Shown piece by piece: positions 8,586 through 15,985 of a stretch of 64,000 bases of DNA. This stretch comes from Burkholderia pseudomultivorans (GTDB lineage: Bacteria; Pseudomonadota; Gammaproteobacteria; Burkholderiales; Burkholderiaceae), in contig NZ_CP013377.1 of NCBI RefSeq assembly GCF_001718415.1, positions 992,001 through 1,056,000 of the forward strand, given 5' to 3'. The first letter of the stretch is position 1, and every line of letters begins with the position of its first letter. A program made the position numbers and the translations under genes. The notes under the pieces were generated by a model, which saw nothing but the letters and a program-made list of their open reading frames with translations, did no database searches and was not told the origin of the DNA.

Positions 8586-8606
8586 AATATACGCGGTGCG
8601 TATATT
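8586..8606. promoter_or_regulatory. Perfect 9-bp palindrome before pyrB, candidate operator
   Basis: AATATACGC-GGT-GCGTATATT is a perfect inverted repeat with nine-base arms and a three-base centre, located 19-39 bases upstream of the pyrB start in the promoter/leader. Such a site suits a dimeric helix-turn-helix protein, and the gene itself encodes one. Confidence 0.55.
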
Positions 8607-8801
8607 AGTTCGCGGTACGCTGAAGTCAAGAAAAATCTGCGTGGTCTGACTGTGTGGCCCGCGTGACACCCGGGCGCGTCGCACTAGCGCGCGGCGCTTG
8701 TCTCCGTATAATCTGGTCAGGCCCCGTGTCCTGCATGTCGCAGGGCGCCATGCCGCAGATAATTCGCCCGGTCGGGTTCGTTGAATCGAAGGAGAATGAG
8801 A

Positions 8802-8936
8802 ATGACGCGTACGATTGCTGCAATGCTGCTGGTGGTGACCGCGGCGCTTGCCGGTTGCAATACGGTGGCCGGCATGGGGCAGGATATCTCGAAGGGCGGT
8901 CAGGCAATCAGCGATACGGCTGAAAAGGCCAAGTAA
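8802..8936 (+). CDS. Entericidin A/B-family lipoprotein
   Basis: A 44-residue lipoprotein: MTRTIAAMLLVVTAALAGCN with a lipobox LAGC (Cys19), then TVAGMGQDISKGGQAISDTA and EKAK at the end. This is the entericidin family pattern (small amphipathic helix after a lipid-anchored Cys). Entericidins are envelope lipoproteins linked in enterobacteria to stationary-phase lysis and osmotic stress; the role here is not known. GGAG at 8791-8794 is well placed seven bases before the ATG, and a strong terminator follows. A perfect -10-like TATAAT is at 8707-8712, without a clear -35. It is transcribed alone, divergently from pyrB. Confidence 0.88.
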   Translation: MTRTIAAMLLVVTAALAGCNTVAGMGQDISKGGQAISDTAEKAK

Positions 8937-8956
8937 GCCGCCGGCGCTCGCATGCG

Positions 8957-9003
8957 AAAGCGCCGTGCCGTTCCGCGATGGCGGGGCGGCACGGCGCTTT
9001 TTT
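8957..9003 (+). terminator. Rho-independent terminator of the entericidin gene
   Basis: A perfect 14-base stem (8957-8970 with 8987-9000; AAAGCGCCGTGCCG and its complement) with a 16-base loop, ending in six T (8998-9003). It lies 21 bases after the entericidin stop. The A-run on the other side means it could also stop leftward transcription of the 9033-9602 gene. Confidence 0.88.
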
Positions 9004-9032
9004 CATGGGGCGGGCGTGATGTGCGAACCGTC

Positions 9033-9602
9033 TTACGCGTGTTCGACGAACACGTAACGGCCGTCGACCTTGCGCGGCGTCAACCAGCCGTAGTCGGGAA
9101 ACATCCGGTTGCGGACGAACCAGACGTAAGCGACCAGCGCGAGCGCGATCGCGAGGCTCGGCAGCGCGGTCGCCGGGTCGTGCGGGAGGTCGGACAGCGT
9201 CTTCGGCAACTGCAGCAGCGACAGCACGATGAACGCGTGATAGACGCCGACGCGATGGGTCGCGAAGCCCCAGATGAACAGCAGCGACAGCGGCACGGTC
9301 AGTGCGAGGAACAGCAGCGCAAGACCCTTGGCGACGCTGCCGCCCGGGCCGTGACCGTACGCTTCGAACAGGACGATCCCGAGCAGCACGCTGATGATCA
9401 GCTGGGCGATGCCGATCGCGATCAGGATCCAGGTGTGCACCTTGTTGCGCCGGCAGCGTTCAGGATCGGGGCGCGACGCGATCAGGCCGGCGATCACGCG
9501 GTCCTTCAACCCCTGTCCGGACAGCTCGGCCAGCACGTCGGCCTTCCTCGTTCCCGCGGAGAGCAGTACCGCGACTTTTGTTTTGGCTTCCTTCTTGTTC
9601 AT
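9033..9602 (-). CDS. Hypothetical multi-pass membrane protein
   Basis: 189 residues from MNKKEAKTKVAVLL. The first 50 residues are soluble and charged, with a helix-rich pattern (LLSAGTRKADVLAELSGQGLKDRVIAGLIAS). Then come about four hydrophobic segments (WILIAIGIAQLIISVLLGIV, GLALLFLALTVPLSLLFIWG, HAFIVLSLLQL, LAIALALVAYVWFV) and a short C-terminal tail containing DYGWLTPRKVDGRYVF. It is probably an inner-membrane protein with a cytoplasmic N-terminal helical domain. I do not recognise the family. It reads alone, with the shared terminator to its left. Confidence 0.75.
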   Translation of the reverse strand: MNKKEAKTKVAVLLSAGTRKADVLAELSGQGLKDRVIAGLIASRPDPERCRRNKVHTWILIAIGIAQLIISVLLGIVLFEAYGHGPGGSVAKGLALLFLALTVPLSLLFIWGFATHRVGVYHAFIVLSLLQLPKTLSDLPHDPATALPSLAIALALVAYVWFVRNRMFPDYGWLTPRKVDGRYVFVEHA

Positions 9603-9751
9603 TGCGTGGCGAATTATTGTTCGATGGTTGTCAAAAGGCCCGGCCACGCGAATATTGCATCTTGCGTGACGCGACGCAATGGTTTTGCAATGCTCTGACA
9701 CATTCCTACAAGTTGCGGCCGTCGACGCGGCGGCGCGTTGCCGAGCGGGGA

Positions 9752-10699
9752 TCAGTCGGCGGCGGCTTGCGCGGTTCGTGCGGCGCCTGGCTGCGTATCG
9801 AGTGCTTGCGCGGGCGGCCGGCGCCGTTGTGTCGCGCCGACCAGCACGCCCGCGACGACGAGCGCGATGCCGGCGAGGCGTGTGCCGTTCAGCGTGTCGT
9901 CGAACAGCGCGACCGCGAACAGGACGGCCGAGACCGGCGCGACTGCCGTGAACAGCGCGGCCTCGGTGCCGCTCGTTCGCGCGGAGCCCGCATACCAGCA
10001 CACATAGCCGAGCACGGTCGGCACCAGCGCGTAGTACGCGATCGCGGAAACGGCGCCGATCGTCCAGCCGGCCGCGGCGGCCCGCCATTCGAACGCGGCC
10101 GGCACGAGCGCGAGGACGAAGCCGAGGCCCGACATCGCCGTCGACAGCGCGAGCGGCGGCAGCGGTGTGCTCAGCCGCCGGTTGAGCAGGATGAATATCG
10201 CTTCGCATGCGACGGCGGCAAGCACCAGCGCGTCGCCGACCAGCGTGCGGACCGACGGCATCGTGTGGCCGGGCGCGAACGTGACGAACACCACGCCGGC
10301 CGTCGCGAGCGCGGCGGCGAGCCAGTCGCGCGACGTCTGCCGTTCGCGCAGCACGACGGCCGCGATCAGGGTCGACATCGCGGGCAGCGTGCCGAGCATC
10401 ACGCCGGCGTCGACCGGCGACGCCAGCTTCGTGCCGCAGATCAGCAGCACCGTATAGCCGACGCCGCCTGCCGCCGCCTGGACGACGAGCAGCAGCGCAT
10501 CGCGCGCGCCGAGGCGAGGCCATCGCATCCGTTGCGCGCGCATCAGCGCGTACAGCAGCGGTGTCGCGATCAGGAAGCGCAGCGCGGTGGCCGCGAACGG
10601 CGGCAGGCCGCCGGCCGCGACGCGGCTCGCGACGACGGTGCTGCCGACGCCCGCCATCGCGGCGGCGAGATAGAGATAGCCGATCAGTCGTGTCTTCAT
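9752..10699 (-). CDS. EamA/DMT-family transporter
   Basis: About 315 residues with ten predicted membrane segments arranged as two EamA repeats (for example LIGYLYLAAAMAGVGSTVVA, FLIATPLLYALM, LVVQAAAGGVGYTVLLI; second repeat from GDALVLAAVACEAIFILLN). EamA proteins of the drug/metabolite transporter superfamily usually export amino acids or small metabolites. The signature GTKLASPVDAGVMLGTLPAM and the C-terminal LNGTRLAGIALVVAGVLVG are typical. The start is either ATG 10699 (MKTRLIGYLY) or ATG 10708; neither has a strong ribosome binding site. An AraC regulator reads in the same direction just upstream, so it may be the regulator of this exporter. Confidence 0.85.
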   Translation of the reverse strand: MKTRLIGYLYLAAAMAGVGSTVVASRVAAGGLPPFAATALRFLIATPLLYALMRAQRMRWPRLGARDALLLVVQAAAGGVGYTVLLICGTKLASPVDAGVMLGTLPAMSTLIAAVVLRERQTSRDWLAAALATAGVVFVTFAPGHTMPSVRTLVGDALVLAAVACEAIFILLNRRLSTPLPPLALSTAMSGLGFVLALVPAAFEWRAAAAGWTIGAVSAIAYYALVPTVLGYVCWYAGSARTSGTEAALFTAVAPVSAVLFAVALFDDTLNGTRLAGIALVVAGVLVGATQRRRPPAQALDTQPGAARTAQAAAD

Positions 10700-10754
10700 G
10701 CGCCGCATCGTCGCTTGCGGCGAGCGTGGGCGTCTTGAATGAAATTGCAGCGCG

Positions 10755-11549
10755 TCAGACGGCCTGCGCGAACCGTCCCGGCGTGATCCCGAACTGCCGC
10801 ACGAACGCGCGGGTCAGGTGGCTTTGGTCCGCAAAGCCGGCCTCTGCCGCGGCATCGGCGATCGGCCGGCCGTTCGCGAGCAGGGCGCGGGCCAGCCGCG
10901 CGCGCGACTGGACCAGGTACGCGTGTGGCGTGATGCCGAGCTCGCGCGCGAAGCCGCGCAGCAACTGGAAGCGGCTGACGCCGCTGAGACCGGCCAGTTC
11001 GGCTAGCGACACCGATGCGGCAGGCGCCGCGTCCAGCCGTTCCCGCGCGATGCGGATCGCGGGCGCGACGCCGGCCGTCGGCAACGCGCGGTTCGCATGT
11101 CGCGCGAGCAGCCCGGCGACGAGCATCACGAGCGCTTCGTCGCGCGCGAGCGGCAGATTGCCGCCATCGACGATGCGCGCATGCAGTTGTCCGACTGCGG
11201 CGGCGAGCCGCGCGTCGCGCACCGCCGGATGCACGAGCTCGACGCCGCCGAGCCCTTCCTCCGCCGCGATGTCTGCAACCAGCGCGGGCGCGAGATACAG
11301 CATCCGCCAGCGCCGGCCGGCGTCCGTGCCGATCGGCACGCCGTCGTGCATTTCGCCGGGGTTGACCATGATCGTGTCGCCGGCGAGCGCGTCGACCTGC
11401 CCGCGACCGCTCCACGACCGGTGCGCGCCGCTGACGATCACGCCGACCCCGAATTCGTCGTGCGCGTGACGCGGAAACGCGCGGTCGGAATCGAGGCTGA
11501 TCGCCTCGATGCCGTCGATGGTCCGTCGGTAATGGGTGACACGATGCAT
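10755..11549 (-). CDS. AraC-family transcriptional regulator
   Basis: 264 residues from MHRVTHYRRT, with GAGGAG six bases before the ATG. An N-terminal cupin-like ligand-binding domain (FPRHAHDEFGVGVIVSG, GDTIMVNPGEMHDG; about residues 1-150) precedes two AraC helix-turn-helix motifs in the last 100 residues (SLAELAGLSGVSRFQLLRGF and PIADAAAEAGFADQSHLTRA), ending QFGITPGRFAQAV. The HAHDE and PGEMHDG motifs are the usual AraC_binding signature. It sits between the EamA exporter (same strand, 55 bases downstream) and the divergent MoaF-like gene (110-base gap), so either could be its target. Confidence 0.9.
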   Translation of the reverse strand: MHRVTHYRRTIDGIEAISLDSDRAFPRHAHDEFGVGVIVSGAHRSWSGRGQVDALAGDTIMVNPGEMHDGVPIGTDAGRRWRMLYLAPALVADIAAEEGLGGVELVHPAVRDARLAAAVGQLHARIVDGGNLPLARDEALVMLVAGLLARHANRALPTAGVAPAIRIARERLDAAPAASVSLAELAGLSGVSRFQLLRGFARELGITPHAYLVQSRARLARALLANGRPIADAAAEAGFADQSHLTRAFVRQFGITPGRFAQAV

Positions 11550-11659
11550 GCGCGCTCCTCGCGCCGGGCGGGCGCGGATGCGATGCACTTTAGCGCGTTT
11601 CGGCGCCGCGCGCGCTTCATCCTTTTGGCGGATACCGCGCGGCGCGCGCAACCCGCACC

Positions 11660-12550
11660 ATGTTTCCGAGCAGCGTAGACGGCCCGCCGGGCCTGAAGCT
11701 GCACGGGAGACGGCAGGTGGAACGACAGGATCCGGTATTCATCCAGGTGGGCGCGCTCGCGGACGGCTTCGCGCCCGACGCGAACATCCTCGCGTCGTTC
11801 GACGCGCTCGCGGGACGCACGCTGCGGCTCGACGATGCGTCGGGTACGTGGCGCATCTATACGTTCGAGCCGGGCGCACTGAAGTGGCGCGACGCGGCCG
11901 GCGGCGCAGGCGGCCGCGAGGCGTGCCGCGTGACGCGGCTGCGCGACGGGCTCGTGTTCGTCGATCATCTCGACTCGACGGCGCGCGCGACGTCGGTCAG
12001 CCTCGTGATCGATCTCGACAACGGCGTGTGGACGTCGGTCGTCGGCACGCTGCCGACCGAGGCCGACACGCATATCGACGCGTTCACGCGCGTGGCGCGC
12101 GGCCTGCCGCTGACGGGCGTCGACGCCGCATTCCGGCACGGCACGCTTGGCGGCCATGCGCAGCCGGGCGCCCTGCATGCGAGCACGCGCGAGCTGATCG
12201 GCAAGCGGACGATGTACCGCTACAGCCCGACCGAATGCTACGAGCACATCTACCTGAACGAGAATTTCTACGCATGGCAGTGCCTGCAGGGCGTCGAAGC
12301 CGGGCTGGCCGACGTGGACCGCTGCCACTACTTCAGGATCGCCGACGCGCTGTATCTGTTCGTGTGGCGCGAGAAGATCGTGCCGACGCTCGGCGTCGTG
12401 CTGATCGACCTCGCGCAGCGCAAGACCGACGGCAAGATCTTCGGCTATCAGGGCGGCGATTTCGGCACGCTGTCGAACTTTCCGATCGGCGCGCATGCGC
12501 AGGTGCTGAACGAAACCGTGCATCCGCTCGGCGGCGAGGCGCAGCGATGA
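11660..12550 (+). CDS. MoaF-like protein
   Basis: 296 residues with the layout of MoaF, a two-domain lipocalin-like protein named after its link to molybdenum-enzyme operons: an N-terminal half (DPVFIQVGALADGFAPDANI, TLRLDDASGTWRIYTFE) and a C-terminal half (LIGKRTMYRYSPTECYEHIY, YFRIADALYLFVWREKIVPT, KIFGYQGGDFG). MoaF has no proven catalytic reaction; members may bind a small hydrophobic ligand. Its stop overlaps the start of the following SDR (ATGA), so both act together. No molybdopterin gene is nearby, so a separate metabolic role is more likely here. An ATG at 11660 begins MFPSSVDGPP; a later start (near MERQDPVF-like region) cannot be excluded. Confidence 0.75.
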   Translation: MFPSSVDGPPGLKLHGRRQVERQDPVFIQVGALADGFAPDANILASFDALAGRTLRLDDASGTWRIYTFEPGALKWRDAAGGAGGREACRVTRLRDGLVFVDHLDSTARATSVSLVIDLDNGVWTSVVGTLPTEADTHIDAFTRVARGLPLTGVDAAFRHGTLGGHAQPGALHASTRELIGKRTMYRYSPTECYEHIYLNENFYAWQCLQGVEAGLADVDRCHYFRIADALYLFVWREKIVPTLGVVLIDLAQRKTDGKIFGYQGGDFGTLSNFPIGAHAQVLNETVHPLGGEAQR

Positions 12551-13356
12551 GCGCGGTGCTCGGCAGCGGCCGGCTGCGGGCGGATTTCAGCGGCCGCGTC
12601 GTGCTCGTCACGGGCGCCGCGCAAGGCATCGGCGCGGCGATCGCGCGACGTTTCGCGGAATCCGACGCGTTCGTCGCGCTTGCCGACCTGAACGACGAAG
12701 CCGCCGCGGTGCAGGCCGACGCGCTCGCCCGCGCGGGCGGCGACGCACGCGCATATCGTGTCGACGCCGCCAGTCGCGACGAACTCTGCGCGCTGGTCGC
12801 GGCGGTCGAGCGCGACGCCGGCCGGCTCGACGTCGTCGTGCACAACGCGGCCTATTTCCCGCTTACGCCATTTGCGCGGATCGATGTGCCGACCCTCGAG
12901 CGGACGCTGTCGGTCAATCTGTCGGCCTTGTTCTGGCTCGCGCAAGCGGCGCTGCCGGCCTTCGAGCGCGCGGGCGCCGGGCGGCTGCTCGTCACGTCGT
13001 CGGTGACGGGCCCGCGTGTCGTCTATCCGGGGCTCGCGCATTACGCGGCGTCGAAGGCCGGCGTGAACGGCTTCATTCGCGCGGCCGCGCTCGAACTCGC
13101 GCGCCGCAACGTGACGGTCAACGGCGTCGAGCCGGGCATGATCCGCACGCCGGCGGCCGGCAATCTCGGCGATGCGTCGGTGGCCGAGCAGATCGCGCGC
13201 GATATCCCGCTCGCGCGCATGGGCGAGCCCGAGGACATCGCGAACGCGATGCTGTTTCTCGCCTCGGCCGATGCGGGCTACATCACCGGGCAGACGATCG
13301 TCGTCGACGGCGGCGCGACCTTGCCGGAGAGCGGCGCGGTGCTCGGCGAACGGTAG
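12547..13356 (+). CDS. SDR family oxidoreductase coupled to moaF-like gene
   Basis: 269 residues of a classical short-chain dehydrogenase. The cofactor loop GAAQGIGAAIA follows VVLVTG; DLN after the second strand hints at NAD preference; NNAAYF-like HNAAY, TSSVTGP, the YAASK catalytic Tyr/Lys and a C-terminal GQTIVVDGGATLPES are all present. It starts within the stop of the MoaF-like gene (12547-12550), indicating translational coupling and a shared pathway. Substrate is unknown. Together with the second SDR at 14469 and the DapB-like protein it forms the small cluster described in the findings. Confidence 0.9.
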   Translation: MSAVLGSGRLRADFSGRVVLVTGAAQGIGAAIARRFAESDAFVALADLNDEAAAVQADALARAGGDARAYRVDAASRDELCALVAAVERDAGRLDVVVHNAAYFPLTPFARIDVPTLERTLSVNLSALFWLAQAALPAFERAGAGRLLVTSSVTGPRVVYPGLAHYAASKAGVNGFIRAAALELARRNVTVNGVEPGMIRTPAAGNLGDASVAEQIARDIPLARMGEPEDIANAMLFLASADAGYITGQTIVVDGGATLPESGAVLGER

Positions 13357-13440
13357 TGGCGGTGAGTCGGCGGGTGGGCGACACGGCGGCCGGCGGGTTC
13401 GTCGCCGGGCCGTCGTCGGCGATGAAGCGCAGCGGGACGG

Positions 13441-14118
13441 CTACAGCCAGCCGTTGCGGATGAATTCGACGATCGAGTAGCGACGGTTGTCGAGGTCGTG
13501 TTGCCGGACGGCTTCGACGATGCGCGACACGCCTTCCGCGTAAGGCGATGCGCCGTACACGCGGGACTCGAACTGCAGGCTGCATGCGCCGTCTTCGATG
13601 CGGATCCGGTGATACGCGTGACGGCCGAGCTGGTCGTCGGGGATGCCGAGTTCGCTGCGCTGCACATCGGGATCGCGCACCGAGCGGATGTCTTCCGGCG
13701 GCACGCCGAGCGATGCGGCGATGCCGACCGCGGTGCCGGGAACGGACGTCTTGCCGGCCTGATGCGATTCGGTCACGCTGATCCGGCAGTCGCGGAACAG
13801 CGCGCCGCTGGTTTCCAGCATGCTCATGAACTTGAGCATCAGGATGTTCGTGTTCGGACAGACCACGACCGGGAAGTCGTGCGCGCCGGTTTCGAGGTCG
13901 GAGCCGGTGGACAGCTCGACGAGCGGCGACGCGGTGGCCCGGCAGAAGGCGATCGCCGCGGCGAGTTCGCGGCCGGAACCGGCGTGCACGACGATCGACC
14001 GCATGTCGAGCCGTGAACCGTCCGACCAGCGCATCACACGCCAGGTTGCGGGGGCGAGCCGGTGCGCGGCGAGCAGTTCGTTGGCCAGTTTGCCGGTTCC
14101 GACGACGAGTACTTGCAT
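13441..14118 (-). CDS. Divergent dihydrodipicolinate reductase (DapB)-like protein
   Basis: 225 residues, shorter than DapB (about 265). The N-terminus has a nucleotide-binding start (MQVLVVGTGKLANELL) and a reduced Rossmann part; the rest matches the DapB C-terminal domain: LVELSTGSD, VVVCPNTNILMLKFMSML, then SVTESHQAGKTSVPGTA near residues 114-130. In true DapB the motif is E-A-H-H-x-x-K-x-D-A-P-S-G-T-A; here the first His and the Lys are kept, the second His is Gln and the DAPSG loop is changed and one residue shorter. It is therefore unlikely to make tetrahydrodipicolinate. It reads toward the SDR/MoaF pair and away from the SDR at 14469. Confidence 0.75.
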   Translation of the reverse strand: MQVLVVGTGKLANELLAAHRLAPATWRVMRWSDGSRLDMRSIVVHAGSGRELAAAIAFCRATASPLVELSTGSDLETGAHDFPVVVCPNTNILMLKFMSMLETSGALFRDCRISVTESHQAGKTSVPGTAVGIAASLGVPPEDIRSVRDPDVQRSELGIPDDQLGRHAYHRIRIEDGACSLQFESRVYGASPYAEGVSRIVEAVRQHDLDNRRYSIVEFIRNGWL

Positions 14119-14468
14119 GGGAGTGGGGTTCGGGATCGAATCGGATGGAGATGCCGGGTTGCCCGGTACGGTGGACGAGCAGCAGGGCGGTCCCGCGCAT
14201 TATGCCCGCACGCCGGATTGCGTGCCGGGCGTAGCGCGGTGAAGGTAGCGAGTTGTGGCGTGCATCGGTTTGCCGGCATTCGGCGAGACGACATAGCCAC
14301 CGCACGGCCGCCACCGCGTCGCAGTGCGCACGCACGCGTGAATGGCGCTACGCTGTCGGCAAACCGGCTGCGCCTCGGGCGCGGCTGCCGACATGAACCG
14401 GCCGGTCGGGCAGGCGGCGTGCACAGGCGCCGCCTGCCCGCCGGCCCTTGACCAGGGAGTACATCTCG
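14119..14468. other. Divergent intergenic region between DapB-like gene and SDR
   Basis: About 350 bases holding the two back-to-back promoter regions. The only conspicuous structure is the strong hairpin at 14407-14440. No open frame with a ribosome binding site was convincing. Confidence 0.6.
14407..14440 (+). other. Strong GC hairpin in the leader of the SDR gene
   Basis: GGGCAGGCGGCG (14408-14419) pairs perfectly with CGCCGCCTGCCC (14428-14439) around an eight-base loop; one more C-G pair closes it. It ends 28 bases before the SDR start, just upstream of GGGAG. No T-run follows, so it is not a standard terminator; it may be a leader structure or an operator. Confidence 0.5.
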
Positions 14469-15182
14469 ATGAGCAACGACATCAACGGAAAGGTCGTCGC
14501 GATCACCGGCGGCTTCGGCCATCTCGGCGTCGCGACGGCCGCGTGGCTGGGCGCGCGCGGCGCGCGCGTCGCGCTGATCGGGCGCGGTGCGGCGCCGGAC
14601 GCGGGCGCGCTGCCCGACGTGCCGTCCGATGCGCTGCGCATCGGCGGCATCGATCTCGTCGATCCGCACGCCGCCGCGCAGGCGCTCGATGCCGTGCATC
14701 GCGAATTCGGCCGGCTCGACGCGCTGCTCAATATCGCAGGCGCGTTCACCTGGCAGACGATCGCCGACGGCGATGCCGCCACGTGGGACCGCATGTACGA
14801 ACTGAACGTGAAGACGGCGCTGAACGCGTCGAAGGCCGCGCTGCCGTATCTGCTGGACAGCCCGGCCGGACGCATCGTCAATATCGGCGCGGGCGCGGCG
14901 TCGAGGGCGGGAGCCGGCATGGGCGCCTATGCGGCGGCGAAGGCCGGCGTCGCGCGGCTCACCGAGGCGCTGGCGGCGGAATTGCTCGATCGCGGCGTGA
15001 CGGTCAACGCGATCCTGCCGAGCATCATCGACACGCCGCCGAATCGGGCCGACATGCCCGACGCGGATTTCACGCGCTGGGTCCGGCCGGCCCAGATCGC
15101 GGCGACGATCGGCTTTCTGCTGTCGGTCGATGCGCAGGCGATTACCGGTGCGTCGATTCCGGTGAGCGGCCGCGTCGCGTAG
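14469..15182 (+). CDS. SDR family oxidoreductase
   Basis: 237 residues from MSNDINGKVV, with GGGAG about ten bases upstream; an in-frame ATG at 14448 lies before that site. The cofactor motif is GGFGHLGVA (variant of TGxxxGxG), followed by ALIGRG, LNIAGAF, VNIGAGAA and the catalytic YAAAK; the end is GASIPVSGRV. The length is a little shorter than usual. It probably reduces or oxidises a small carbonyl compound. It lies 80 bases before creB and could share transcription with it, but it belongs more naturally with the moaF/SDR/DapB-like genes. Confidence 0.88.
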   Translation: MSNDINGKVVAITGGFGHLGVATAAWLGARGARVALIGRGAAPDAGALPDVPSDALRIGGIDLVDPHAAAQALDAVHREFGRLDALLNIAGAFTWQTIADGDAATWDRMYELNVKTALNASKAALPYLLDSPAGRIVNIGAGAASRAGAGMGAYAAAKAGVARLTEALAAELLDRGVTVNAILPSIIDTPPNRADMPDADFTRWVRPAQIAATIGFLLSVDAQAITGASIPVSGRVA

Positions 15183-15261
15183 CGCCGGTCTCGCGTCGAT
15201 CACGCCCGTTTCGGCCGTGCGTACAATACGGCACCGGATTGCGCGAGCAGAACCTGAGACC

Positions 15262-15969
15262 ATGAATCAGCCCAGTATCCTGGTCGTCGAAGACGAAATG
15301 GCCATCGCGGACACAATCGTGTACGCGCTCGGCACCGACGGCATGCAAACCGTTCACTGCACGCTCGGGCAGGCGGCGCTCGACCGCCTGCGCGACACGC
15401 GCGTCGACCTGGTGGTGCTCGATGTCGGCCTGCCCGATCTCAGCGGTTTCGAAGTGTGCCGGCGGCTGCGCACGTTCTCCGACGTACCGGTAATCTTTCT
15501 TACGGCCCGACACGACGAGATCGACCGGATCGTCGGGCTGGAAATCGGCGCAGACGATTACGTCGTCAAGCCGTTTTCGCCGCGCGAACTCGCGGCCCGC
15601 GTGCGCGTGATCCTGCGCCGCCTGAACCGGTCGCCGAACGCGGGGCAAGCAGGGGCGCCTGCCGCCGCGGCCGCGGCCGTTGCGCCGGGATTCGAACTCG
15701 ATGCCGAAGGCGCGCGCCTGTCGTGGCTCGGCCACGCGCTGGACCTGACGCGTTACGAGTTCGGCCTGCTGGCATTGCTCGTCCGGCATCCGGGGCGCAT
15801 CTATTCGCGCGAGCAACTGATGGATCTCGTCTGGCACGAGGCGCTCGAATCGGCCGATCGCACCGTCGACACGCATGTCAAGACGCTGCGTGCGAAGCTG
15901 CGTGCGATCGACCCGGGGCGCGACCCGATCCGTACCCATCGCGGGATGGGCTACTCGCTGCAACCGTGA
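15262..15969 (+). CDS. creB: Two-component response regulator CreB
   Basis: 235 residues, OmpR/PhoB type. The receiver domain (1-118) has the acidic pair Glu10-Asp11, phosphoacceptor Asp54 (VVLDVGLPDL) and Lys103 (VVKPFSP). An Ala-rich linker (about 125-142) leads to a winged-helix DNA-binding domain ending RTHRGMGYSL. The order creB-creC-creD on one strand identifies it. In enterobacteria and pseudomonads CreB activates genes carrying the cre-tag TTCAC-N6-TTCAC, including creD, and affects beta-lactam response and metabolism. The ATG at 15262 is chosen over 15217, which would add residues before the receiver fold. Confidence 0.93.
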   Translation: MNQPSILVVEDEMAIADTIVYALGTDGMQTVHCTLGQAALDRLRDTRVDLVVLDVGLPDLSGFEVCRRLRTFSDVPVIFLTARHDEIDRIVGLEIGADDYVVKPFSPRELAARVRVILRRLNRSPNAGQAGAPAAAAAAVAPGFELDAEGARLSWLGHALDLTRYEFGLLALLVRHPGRIYSREQLMDLVWHEALESADRTVDTHVKTLRAKLRAIDPGRDPIRTHRGMGYSLQP

Positions 15970-15985
15970 CGACCGGCACCGCTCC

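Noticed and set aside
8654..8923. Open frame covering most of the entericidin gene in another frame
   Set aside because: The correct frame is set by the lipoprotein start at 8802 with its ribosome binding site and lipobox; the longer frame has no such support.
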